NCBI GenBank assembly: GCA_036490215.1
Contig: DASXEH010000029.1
Location: 25,117 to 89,116 of the forward strand
Origin: JASHSH01 sp036490215
GTDB lineage: Bacteria > Pseudomonadota > Alphaproteobacteria > Rhodospirillales > Magnetospirillaceae
DNA: 64,000 nt
Direction of reading: 5' to 3'
Shown piece after piece: positions 35,611 to 44,967 of the stretch (positions are counted from its first letter, which is position 1; each line of letters begins with the position of its first letter). The notes beneath the pieces are model-generated. The model was not told the DNA's origin. It was given only the letters and a program-made list of their open reading frames with translations, and did no database searches. The position numbers and the translations under genes are program-made.

Positions 35611-35718
35611 ACGCCGGCCCCGACTCGAAGTGCGCGCCCGACGCAAAGGGCGGCAGCGCCAAGACGCCTCACCCCGTGCGCTCGAACCGATCCGAAGGGC
35701 CGTCCCATTTCCCTAATT

Positions 35719-35765
35719 CGTCATGCCCGGGCACGCGAGGCATGCTCACGTCCGGGCATCCACGC
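35719..35765. repeat. Palindromic intergenic repeat (alphaproteobacterial REP-like)
   Basis: A 47-base element in the gap 35611-35803 begins CGTCATGCCCGGG and ends CCGGGCATCCACG. The ends are inverted repeats (ATGCCCGG/CCGGGCAT), with an imperfect middle that also pairs partly. This consensus is familiar as a dispersed intergenic repeat in several alphaproteobacteria. It is the only copy I found in the window. Confidence 0.6.
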
Positions 35766-35803
35766 CTTTTTCTCTGATGCGCCGCCAAACGTGGACCGCC
35801 GCC

Positions 35804-36184
35804 TCACCCCATCCGCTCGACCCATTGCACGCGCGAGGGTCCAGGTTCGAACGGATCGGCAAAGTATTGGGTTTCGCGCGCCACCTTGCCGTCAATGAAC
35901 TCCATCACGCTCACGGTGTAGGACGGCTTCCCGTCATAGGTGAGAACGAATTCCGTCACCCAAAGCGGACCCGCGCCGACGATGCGGCGCACCGTAAAGC
36001 GCTTCGTGTTCGGCTGCGCAACGCGCGAGGCCTGGATGTTGTGCCGCCTCCGAATGCGCTCGCCCGATTGCGGATACTCGAGCACCGCGTCATCGCGGTA
36101 GATCTCGTGCTCGACATCGAAATGATTGGCATCCGATGCCGCCCAGTGGCGATCGAGCGCCGCGCGAATCTCGCTGTCGTTCAT
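35804..36184 (-). CDS. SnoaL/NTF2-like fold protein
   Basis: A 126-residue protein of the nuclear-transport-factor-2-like fold. Typical features are MNDSEIRAALDRHWAASDANHFDVEHEIYRDDAVLEYPQSGERI (read in parts), the strand VTEFVLTYDGKPSYTVSVMEFIDGKVARETQYF and the terminal FADPFEPG. Relatives include ketosteroid isomerases and limonene-epoxide hydrolases, but catalytic residues cannot be matched with confidence. It sits alone, downstream of a decayed SDR-like stretch. Confidence 0.8.
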   Translation of the reverse strand: MNDSEIRAALDRHWAASDANHFDVEHEIYRDDAVLEYPQSGERIRRRHNIQASRVAQPNTKRFTVRRIVGAGPLWVTEFVLTYDGKPSYTVSVMEFIDGKVARETQYFADPFEPGPSRVQWVERMG

Positions 36185-36375
36185 GCTGCTCCTATCGGCC
36201 TCCCTACGCCTTGGCCGTTGGTGGATGGGGCTTGAGATAAACGATCAGGCAGCAGATTCGCGAAGTCGAACCACAACAGGCGCGAAGTCGCCTCGGTAGC
36301 GTAGCGCATCAAATAGTTTTGCACTATCGTGACGCGCTGAATTATTAGCGCACTTTTTCTGTGCGCGACGAGAAA

Positions 36376-36417
36376 CCCTCCCGTTCCGCCCGTCGCACCC
36401 AAAATAAGAACCTTCAC
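36376..36417 (-). pseudogene. Remnant of an NAD(P)-binding SDR/NmrA gene N-terminus
   Basis: Reading leftward from GTG at 36417 gives VKVLILGATGGTGGFLVA, a canonical N-terminal Rossmann motif of NAD(P)H-binding proteins. Then the frame departs from family sequence and runs into a stop region near 36185. It lies 11 bases downstream of a full NmrA gene, so it is probably what is left of a tandem paralogue. The gap 36185-36375 holds nothing else recognisable. Confidence 0.4.
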
Positions 36418-36428
36418 ACCGTGACGGC

Positions 36429-37286
36429 CTATCGGGCCGCCTCGAATACATCGCGTGCGGACGTCGTACCCGCTACGTGCTCGGTGCCCTCGACTCCGAG
36501 TTCCATCCATCCCGCATTCACGGCCTCAAACATTTCTTCGGCAGGTCCGGTGTGGCCCTTCGGGATGCCGAATTGCTCGAACGCTTCCGCCCATTTTGCG
36601 CGCGGGACTGCAAAGGCTTTCACGTCGCGATTCAGGACTTCACCCAATTGTTCCGCGACTTCATCCGCGGTGACCATTGAACCAAGTTCGACGACGCGCC
36701 GCCCTGACCATGCTGGTCCGGTCAAAAGGGTTGCGACCTCCGCGCCGATGTCCTTCGTCGCGACCATGGTCGATTTCCGGTCTGTCGGATTGTAGTAGAC
36801 CGGTAGCGTTCCGCCCTGGGCAACCTGCAAGCCGTAAAGAAAATTTTCGAAAAATCCACCCGCACGCACAAATGCGATTGGCGATATCAGGTCGCGAAAA
36901 CCTTGCTCCAGAAGCGACAAGGCCGTGATCATCCCGAGCCCGCTGGTTCTGTTCGCGCCCATCGACGAAAGCGCAACCACGCGCGGCGGCGCTGCCTTGG
37001 TGAGCGCCTGGACATAGTTTGCAATCACGCCCTTTGCTTCTTTGTAATCGGGTGAGGGCGCCCAGACAGCCGGCAACATGACGAACGCGCCTTCGACGCC
37101 TTTGAGCGCTCGCTCGATGGCTGCCGGATCATTCCAATCGCCGTCAAACAGTTCCACGCCCTGATTGGCCCAGCGCGATGCCTTCTCGCGATTGCGGACC
37201 AGCGCGCGTACTTTCTTACCGTGCGCCAACAGATGCTCTGCCGTTGCGCCGCCCACTTTTCCCGTGATTCCCATTACTAAAAACAT
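36429..37286 (-). CDS. NmrA-family NAD(P)-binding oxidoreductase
   Basis: A 285-residue atypical SDR. It starts MFLVMGITGKVGGATAEHLLAHGKKVRALVRN, with the NmrA/Qor2-type Gly motif, then VELFDGDWNDPAAIERAL and GAFVMLPAVWAPSPDYKEAKG. No YxxxK is evident, so it may be a redox sensor or quinone reductase. AGGAG precedes the ATG at 37286. It is the second gene of a two-gene unit after the DoxX-like gene, controlled by the divergent LysR regulator. Confidence 0.88.
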   Translation of the reverse strand: MFLVMGITGKVGGATAEHLLAHGKKVRALVRNREKASRWANQGVELFDGDWNDPAAIERALKGVEGAFVMLPAVWAPSPDYKEAKGVIANYVQALTKAAPPRVVALSSMGANRTSGLGMITALSLLEQGFRDLISPIAFVRAGGFFENFLYGLQVAQGGTLPVYYNPTDRKSTMVATKDIGAEVATLLTGPAWSGRRVVELGSMVTADEVAEQLGEVLNRDVKAFAVPRAKWAEAFEQFGIPKGHTGPAEEMFEAVNAGWMELGVEGTEHVAGTTSARDVFEAAR

Positions 37287-37330
37287 GTGTTTTCTCCTGA
37301 TCTTGAGGGACAGGGCACTGCCCTGTCGGT

Positions 37331-37753
37331 TCAACGGATGAGTGGCAGAATGGTCCGGATTCGGGGATCGCGCGCATAGAGGCCGCCCCATGTCATCGCG
37401 CCCAGAAGCAGGGAAACGATTTCTGGCGGCGACCCCAACTCACCGATGCGGATATGAGCGCAGATGGCGCCGCCCAAAAAGCCCGTCACCAGGATCGCGC
37501 CGAGAACGGCGGTGGCCGGGATGGCGTAGAGGATGGCGCAGGCGAGTATGATCGGACCCACGACACGGGTTAGATCCATCGCGAATCCGGTTTCCTGCAA
37601 CATGCTCGCGATCTGTGCCGGCGCGAAAAGCTGAATAGTGCCGTCTGCCGCCAGAGCGATAACGACGAACGCGCTCATGATCCGGCCGGCCCACAGGGCG
37701 CGATGCACGGTCATCGTTTCAGGCGCCAGATGCAGGTTCATAGTTTCGGACAT
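37331..37753 (-). CDS. DoxX-like membrane protein
   Basis: A 140-residue inner-membrane protein with four hydrophobic helices: AGRIMSAFVVIALAADGTIQLF, VVGPIILACAILYAIPATAVLGAIL, the third through GAICAHI and the fourth through VSLLLGAMTWGGLY. DoxX proteins couple to thiol or quinone redox processes, but members of this subgroup are uncharacterised. Its start is at 37753, divergent from the LysR gene by 119 bases and cotranscribed with the NmrA gene. Confidence 0.82.
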   Translation of the reverse strand: MSETMNLHLAPETMTVHRALWAGRIMSAFVVIALAADGTIQLFAPAQIASMLQETGFAMDLTRVVGPIILACAILYAIPATAVLGAILVTGFLGGAICAHIRIGELGSPPEIVSLLLGAMTWGGLYARDPRIRTILPLIR

Positions 37754-37795
37754 TTGCCGTTCTCCGATGGGTGGATCTCATATTCGGAGCTTACT

Positions 37796-37868
37796 GTGTC
37801 TCCTAAACATGATAAACATCGACGAAATGAACTAACTGTTCTCTTTACCATGAACAATACCGAGACAC
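37796..37868. promoter_or_regulatory. Divergent LysR/DoxX promoter region with inverted repeat
   Basis: GTGTCTC (37796-37802) and GAGACAC (37862-37868) are exact inverted repeats flanking an AT-rich region that must hold both divergent promoters. The second copy lies just before the LysR start, as autoregulatory sites often do. A direct repeat AAACAT-N3-AAACAT lies between. It is a candidate LysR site only; no exact T-N11-A palindrome is obvious. Confidence 0.3.
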
Positions 37869-37872
37869 GACC

Positions 37873-38778
37873 ATGCAGAATCTCGAACCCATCCTCATTT
37901 TCATAACGGTGGCGGAAATGGGGAGCTTCACCCGCGCAGCCGATAGCCTGGGCATCCAAAAGGGGAGAGCCTCAACGGCGGTCCGGAAGCTGGAAGAAGA
38001 TATCGGTGTCAGGCTCCTGCACCGGACGACGCGCAGTGTGCAGTTGACGGAGGACGGACGCGCATTTCATGTCCGTGCCCGCGATCTGCTTGCTGAAGTC
38101 GATGATCTGCACTCTATGTTCGCAGGCGATCGAGTGGCGCTTCGCGGGCGTTTACGGGTCGATCTTCCGACCGAGGTGGCGCGCACGACGATCGTGCCGG
38201 CCTTGCCGGATTTCATGGCGGCTCATCCAGAGTTGGAGCTGGAAGTGTCGAGTACGGATCGGCAAGTCGATCTAGTTCAAGAGGGGTTCGACTGTGTATT
38301 GCGGCTTGGGCCCATTAGGGACGAGACGCTGATTGCCCGCCCGCTGGGCAAGTTACGCATGGTCAACGCCGCCAGTCCTGCCTATCTGGCGCGCTATGGC
38401 GTCCCTCGATCTCTAGAAGATCTGCGGCATCAGAAACATCAGGCAATTCATTTTTCGACGATGCTGGGCGCAAGACCCTATGGATGGGAATATCCAGACG
38501 GCGACACCTACGCGACACTTCAGTTGCCGGGTGCGCTACACGTCAACAGCGCGCAGACCTACGAAGCTGCCGCCCTCGCCGGCCTTGGCCTGATTCAGGC
38601 GCCACTCTTGGGGATTGGCCGATACTTGGACAGTGGAGCGCTTGTGGAGATCATTCCCGATTTTCATCGCCGAGCGCTCACCGTGTCCCTCGTCGTAGCA
38701 CATCGGAACAATCTCTCGCGCCGAGTCCGCGCATTCATGAAATGGATCGAAGATGTGCTGAGGCCGTATTTAGATTAG
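37873..38778 (+). CDS. LysR-family transcriptional regulator
   Basis: A 301-residue LysR protein. The N-terminal HTH has LIFITVAEMGSFTRAADSLGIQKGRASTAVRKLEEDIGVRLLHRTTRSVQLTEDG (given in parts), the standard scaffold. The C-terminal effector domain has VDLPTEVARTTIVPALPDFMAAHPELELEVSSTDRQVDLVQEGFDCVLRLG (in parts), of the AaeR/CrgA-like group. It probably controls the divergent DoxX-NmrA operon, by position. This block has visibly lower GC than the tol-ruv region. Confidence 0.93.
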   Translation: MQNLEPILIFITVAEMGSFTRAADSLGIQKGRASTAVRKLEEDIGVRLLHRTTRSVQLTEDGRAFHVRARDLLAEVDDLHSMFAGDRVALRGRLRVDLPTEVARTTIVPALPDFMAAHPELELEVSSTDRQVDLVQEGFDCVLRLGPIRDETLIARPLGKLRMVNAASPAYLARYGVPRSLEDLRHQKHQAIHFSTMLGARPYGWEYPDGDTYATLQLPGALHVNSAQTYEAAALAGLGLIQAPLLGIGRYLDSGALVEIIPDFHRRALTVSLVVAHRNNLSRRVRAFMKWIEDVLRPYLD

Positions 38779-38982
38779 CGAAATGAATTGCTTCGCCCGG
38801 CCATCGATATCAACGGCGAAGTAATTTCCGGGCACTTGTATGTTTCTGCGTGCAATTCCCGACTTGATCGATTCTGTCTTCGGTTCGAGCGATTGATCGG
38901 TACCGTCACCCTGGCGTTAATTCGGCACTCCAGCCAAACATAGAATCGATGTCCAAATCGGAGCTCAACCAGACAACATATC

Positions 38983-39039
38983 CTACTCAATCGTCCCAGG
39001 CGGTTTGCTCGTCACGTCGCAGGTTACGGGGTTGATGCG
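38983..39039 (-). pseudogene. guaA: Diverged copy of the 3' end of guaA (candidate att site)
   Basis: Read on the minus strand, these 57 bases encode RINPVTCDVTSKPPGTIE followed by TAG. The intact guaA at 47068 ends GINRVTYDVTSKPPGTIEWE. Over about 52 aligned bases I count 8 differences. The fragment begins directly after the arsC-like stop. An 18-codon duplicate of a gene end, in the same orientation, is what site-specific integration into the guaA 3' end leaves behind. The rest of the gap 38779-38982 shows nothing recognisable. Confidence 0.8.
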
Positions 39040-39042
39040 TCA

Positions 39043-39402
39043 TCACCCCAGCTCCGCTTCATACTCCGCCGGCTTGAAACCGACCAGCAGGCGTCCGCCG
39101 ATATCGAGCACCGGGCGTTTGATCATTGAGGGCTGGTCCAGCATCAACACGATCGCCTTTTTCTCGTCGAGCCCGGCACGATCCTGTTCCGGCAGTTTGC
39201 GGAAGGTCGTTCCCGCGCGGTTGAGCAGCATCTCCCAGCCGAGGTGGCGCGACCAGTCTTCGAGCCGGGCGCGCCCGATGCCGGCGGTCTTGTAGTCGTG
39301 GAACGTGTAGGCCACGCCGTGCTGGTCCAGCCAAGCGCGCGCTTTCTTCATCGTGTCGCAGTTCTTGATGCCGTAGATCGTGACGGGTTTTGTGGCGGCC
39401 AT
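39043..39402 (-). CDS. ArsC/Spx-family reductase-like protein (YffB-like)
   Basis: A 119-residue thioredoxin-fold protein. It has IYGIKNCDTMKKARAWLDQHGVAYTFHDYK, with a single N-terminal cysteine (NCDTMKKA), and the C-terminal LVGFKPAEYEAEL of the YffB/ArsC-related group. True arsenate reductase activity is doubtful; the YffB group is uncharacterised and no ars genes are nearby. It is directly followed by the guaA fragment, with no spacer. Confidence 0.88.
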   Translation of the reverse strand: MAATKPVTIYGIKNCDTMKKARAWLDQHGVAYTFHDYKTAGIGRARLEDWSRHLGWEMLLNRAGTTFRKLPEQDRAGLDEKKAIVLMLDQPSMIKRPVLDIGGRLLVGFKPAEYEAELG

Positions 39403-39421
39403 TGGCGCATCTCTCTTACGG

Positions 39422-39739
39422 TTAACGCGGCGCGATTTCCCAGAGCGGCGCGTAATTGATGATCGGACGCTCGAACAGCGCGCCCTTGGCCACGAACACT
39501 TTGCCGAGATCGAGCATCGGCTGAAACGTGTCGAGCTGCTTCGCCTCCGCCACCGTGCGCCACAGGCTGACATTGATCAGCGCGTTCGCGGCCTCGTCTT
39601 CGCCGGCGTAGAAATGGATCAGGCCGGGCAGCTGGCGGATGCCGGGTTCAAGCACGGCTTCCGCCTCCGCCATCATTCGCTTGAGTTCGGCGAAGTGCTG
39701 CGGCTGGCAGCGCAAAACGGACACGCGGATGGCCGGCAT
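39422..39739 (-). CDS. Antibiotic biosynthesis monooxygenase-like (ABM) small protein
   Basis: A 105-residue dimeric ferredoxin-like fold protein: IRVSVLRCQPQHFAELKRMMAEAEAVLEPGIRQLPGLIHFYAGEDE, NVSLWRTVAEAKQLDTFQPMLDLGKVFV. This resembles ABM/Dabb domains, often heme or quinone monooxygenases or mere dimer modules. It is 19 bases upstream of the arsC-like start, so the two are cotranscribed. No catalytic residues can be assigned. Confidence 0.75.
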   Translation of the reverse strand: MPAIRVSVLRCQPQHFAELKRMMAEAEAVLEPGIRQLPGLIHFYAGEDEAANALINVSLWRTVAEAKQLDTFQPMLDLGKVFVAKGALFERPIINYAPLWEIAPR

Positions 39740-39793
39740 GTTTGTCTCCCTTCCCTGCTCATGATCGGCCGAATGCGCCGGGGCGCGCCCAAG

Positions 39794-41848
<2,055 letters not shown>

Positions 41849-41899
41849 GGCGCCCACAGATAGGCCTCTGGGGGCGCAAATTCAACCGTTGCTGACGGT

Positions 41900-43588
41900 T
41901 TAACGCCCCGGATGCAGCCCCGGCGCTTCCTGGCCGGTGCGCTCCACATATTCGGTGTAGCCGCCGCCGAACTGGTGCACGCCCTCGGGGGTCAGCTCCA
42001 GCACGCGGTTCGAGAGCGCGGCGAGGAAGTGGCGGTCATGCGACACGAACAGCATGGTGCCCTCGAATTCCGCCAGGGCCGCCACCAGCATCTCCTTGGT
42101 CGCCATATCCAGATGGTTGGTCGGTTCGTCGAGCACCAGGAAGTTCGGCGGGTCGAACAGCATCTTGGCCATGACGAGGCGCGCCTTCTCGCCGCCCGAC
42201 AGCACGCGGCACGGCTTCTCGACATCGTCGCCCGAGAAGCCGAAGCACCCGGCCAGCGAGCGCAGCGCCCCCTGCCCGGCCTGTGGAAACGACCCATCCA
42301 GCGACTCGAACACCGTATCGTCGCCGTCGAGCAGATCCATGGCGTGCTGCGCGAAATAGCCCATGCGCACATTCGCGCCGATCGTCACCGTGCCTTGATC
42401 GGGCACCGCGGCCCAATCCGGCGGCGCGCCCAGCTCCGGCCCGCCGACACCGAAACCAGCACCGGCCACCAGCTTCAGCAGCGTGGATTTGCCCGCGCCA
42501 TTGGCGCCCAGCACGCACCAGCGTTCCCGGCGGCGCACTTGGAAATCGAGCCCGGTGTAGATCGGCTGGCTGCCATAGCCCTTGTGCACGTTCCGGAAGC
42601 TGGCCACGTCATCGCCCGAGCGCGGCGGGCTGCGGAACTCGAACTGCACCGACTGGCGCCGCCGCGGCGGTTCCACCCGTTCGATCTTGTCGAGCTTCTT
42701 CACCCGGCTCTGCACCTGGGCGGCGTGCGAGGCGCGCGCCTTGAAGCGCTCGATGAATTTGATCTCCTTGGCCAGCATCGCCTGCTGGCGCTCGAATTGC
42801 GCCTGGCGCTGCGCCTCGCCCAGCGCGCGCTGTTGTTCGTAGAACGCGTAGTTGCCCGAATAGGTGGTGAGCGAACCGCCGTCGATCTCCACCACCTTAC
42901 CGATGATGCGGTTCATGAATTCGCGATCATGCGACGTCATCAGCAACGCGCCGTCATAGGTTTTGAGAAACGCCTCCAGCCAGATCAGGCTTTCGAGATC
43001 GAGATGGTTGGAGGGCTCGTCGAGCAGCATGGCGTCGGGCCGCTTGAGCAGAATGCGGGCCAGCGCCACGCGCATCTTCCAGCCGCCGGAAAGAAGTCCG
43101 ACATCGCCATCCATGCGTTCCTGGCTGAAACTCAAACCCGCGAGCACCTCGCGCGCCCGCGCATCCAGCCCATAGCCATCCAACTCCTCGAAGCGCCCCT
43201 GCACCTCGCCATAGCGCTCGATCAGCGCGTCCATATCCATGTTCAGCGCGGCGGCCTGATCCGGATCGACCATCGCGGCCTCGAGCTTGGCCATTTCGGC
43301 GGCCAGCACGCTCACCGGCCCGACGCCATCCATCACGGCGGCAACCGCGCTCTGGCCCGACATCTCGCCGACATCCTGGCTGAAATAGCCGATGGTGGTG
43401 CCCGGATCGATCGACACCTGGCCATCGTCGGGTGGCTCATCGCCGGAGATCATGCGGAACAGCGTCGTCTTGCCGGCGCCATTCGGCCCGACCAGCCCCA
43501 CCTTCTCCCCTTTTTGGATGCCCATCGCCGCGTCGATGAACAATATCTGATGGCCGTTCTGCTTGCTGATGTTATCGAGACGAATCAT
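41900..43588 (-). CDS. ABC-F family ribosome-associated ATPase
   Basis: A 562-residue soluble protein of two fused ABC ATPase domains with no membrane segment. Domain 1 has Walker A GPNGAGKT, signature LSGGWKMRVALA and Walker B MLLDEPSNHLD. Domain 2 has GANGAGKST, LSGGEKARLVMA and LVLDEPTNHLD. The linker (about 240-310) is the P-site tRNA interaction motif, with many Arg/Lys/Gln residues (ALGEAQRQAQFERQQAM). ABC-F proteins act on stalled ribosomes; the subgroup (Uup/YbiT/EttA) is not resolved. Its start is 42 bases left of the foreign-looking cassette. Confidence 0.93.
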   Translation of the reverse strand: MIRLDNISKQNGHQILFIDAAMGIQKGEKVGLVGPNGAGKTTLFRMISGDEPPDDGQVSIDPGTTIGYFSQDVGEMSGQSAVAAVMDGVGPVSVLAAEMAKLEAAMVDPDQAAALNMDMDALIERYGEVQGRFEELDGYGLDARAREVLAGLSFSQERMDGDVGLLSGGWKMRVALARILLKRPDAMLLDEPSNHLDLESLIWLEAFLKTYDGALLMTSHDREFMNRIIGKVVEIDGGSLTTYSGNYAFYEQQRALGEAQRQAQFERQQAMLAKEIKFIERFKARASHAAQVQSRVKKLDKIERVEPPRRRQSVQFEFRSPPRSGDDVASFRNVHKGYGSQPIYTGLDFQVRRRERWCVLGANGAGKSTLLKLVAGAGFGVGGPELGAPPDWAAVPDQGTVTIGANVRMGYFAQHAMDLLDGDDTVFESLDGSFPQAGQGALRSLAGCFGFSGDDVEKPCRVLSGGEKARLVMAKMLFDPPNFLVLDEPTNHLDMATKEMLVAALAEFEGTMLFVSHDRHFLAALSNRVLELTPEGVHQFGGGYTEYVERTGQEAPGLHPGR

Positions 43589-43629
43589 GGGGGCTGTGTG
43601 TGGGAAGGTGATGTGGTGGAGGCCGGCAC

Positions 43630-44961
43630 GTGGCCAGCTATCGCAAGGCTGTACCGGACTTCGCCTCCCTACTCAATGATGCAATTGCGCCTCAGGTCAC
43701 TCGCACGCTAACATCTCCAGATCATGAACAAACGCACCTGTGTATTTATTTGCCTTACGCGCGGCAAAGGCACTTAGCTGTGGCACTTAGCCAGGCTCAG
43801 GGGGAATTGTTCTCGCCAGCACAGTACGTGCTTCGATCCGCTCTCATCGGGTCCAATGGAGACTCGCCGCTCGTCGTGCTCGGATGTACTCGAAAGAAGC
43901 GGGCTGAGCCGGCTTCAGCCAACGAACTTTATATCTCACGTCGGTTCAAAGCGAGCCTTCGTCTCGTCAGAGCGCTTGATGCACCTTACGCAATTTTGTC
44001 AGGAAAACACGGCATCGTATCACCAGAAGCCACTCTCGAACCTTACGATCTAAACTTAGCAGACGTATCAAGCGCGAAGCGGAGGCTCTGGGCAGGCAAA
44101 GTCCTCAAGCAGCTTCGCTCTCGCGGCAAAGGACGAAAGATTACGCTGTTGGCCACGCCTGATTACACAACGCCTCTTGTGGAGATCAATAAAGAGAGCG
44201 ATTTACCTCTCGCGTTGGAAACGCCTTGGGTTCAGCTTGAGAAGCCGGACAGACTCGTTTGGCTCGATGAAGCTTTTCGCTTTGCGTCGCGTATTCGTGA
44301 TCTTCGCATGTTCTATAGTTGGATCGACGAGCGTCGGCGGACCGGCCACGTATTCCATTTTCAAACGCTTGCCTCGCAAGCGGTACCCAAGCGAGGCGTA
44401 TATATCTTTTTAGACCGCCGCGAGCCCAATTTCCTAGGCGCTCAACCGCGAATCGTCCGAATCGGCACCCATGCAGTTAGCTTAGGCTCTAAAGCAACCT
44501 TGCGTGGCCGCTTGCGCAATCATCTCGGACCAGCAAATGAGATTGGCAATCACCGCGGATCCATTTTTCGTCTTCACGTCGGTCGAGCGATGCTTGAAGC
44601 AAACACAGGCCTTGATCGCCTTCCGAGTTGGGGAGAAGGACAAGACGCTTCGCCCCACATAAAGGCTGCCGAAAGTGGTCACGAGCTTGCGGTGTCACGT
44701 TACCTTCAAGAACTCGAAGTCGCACTCATCGAAATCGATGACGAACCCACGAAAGACAGCCTACGCGCCAGTGTAGAAGCACAGTTGGTTGCGCTGTGCA
44801 CCGAATCTATGCAGACAATTGACTCTCCGACACCAGACTGGCTAGGGCTACAATCTCCGGTAGCAGTCATCAGGCAATCTGGGCTATGGAATATTCGTGG
44901 GGTTGGGGGGAAATATGATCCTAAAGGAGCAGGCTCAATCGCCTCGATCATCGAGGCCTAA
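43630..44961 (+). CDS. DUF6884-like + GIY-YIG-like protein, first gene of candidate defence cassette
   Basis: A 443-residue product if it starts at GTG 43630. There is no ATG in the first 200 codons, so the start is uncertain (a TTG near 43808 behind GGGGG is an alternative). Residues about 80-150 resemble DUF6884: VVLGCTRKKRAEPASANELY, then YAILSGKHGIVSPEATLEPYDL. From Gly256, GVYIFLDRREP, PRIVRIGTHAV, LRGRLRNHLG and NHRGSIFRLHVG form a GIY-YIG-like nuclease pattern, with Tyr of YIG replaced. Base composition is lower in GC than its neighbours. It is 6 bases upstream of the SIR2 gene, so they are an operon. Confidence 0.6.
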   Translation: MASYRKAVPDFASLLNDAIAPQVTRTLTSPDHEQTHLCIYLPYARQRHLAVALSQAQGELFSPAQYVLRSALIGSNGDSPLVVLGCTRKKRAEPASANELYISRRFKASLRLVRALDAPYAILSGKHGIVSPEATLEPYDLNLADVSSAKRRLWAGKVLKQLRSRGKGRKITLLATPDYTTPLVEINKESDLPLALETPWVQLEKPDRLVWLDEAFRFASRIRDLRMFYSWIDERRRTGHVFHFQTLASQAVPKRGVYIFLDRREPNFLGAQPRIVRIGTHAVSLGSKATLRGRLRNHLGPANEIGNHRGSIFRLHVGRAMLEANTGLDRLPSWGEGQDASPHIKAAESGHELAVSRYLQELEVALIEIDDEPTKDSLRASVEAQLVALCTESMQTIDSPTPDWLGLQSPVAVIRQSGLWNIRGVGGKYDPKGAGSIASIIEA

Positions 44962-44967
44962 CTAGAA

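Noticed and set aside
36181..36510. A 109-codon minus-strand frame holding the Rossmann start
   Set aside because: Only the first few codons match SDR; the rest matches nothing and overlaps the NmrA gene end. Kept only as a remnant.
38779..38982. Possible recombinase remnant next to the guaA fragment
   Set aside because: No Arg/His-x-x-Arg/Tyr pattern of a tyrosine recombinase could be read in any frame.
39043..39402. True arsenate reductase
   Set aside because: It belongs to the YffB-like side of the ArsC family, and no arsR, arsB or acr3 gene is nearby.
41912..43711. A 599-codon open frame on the plus strand
   Set aside because: It is opposite the ABC-F gene and shows only His/Arg-rich sequence typical of antisense frames.
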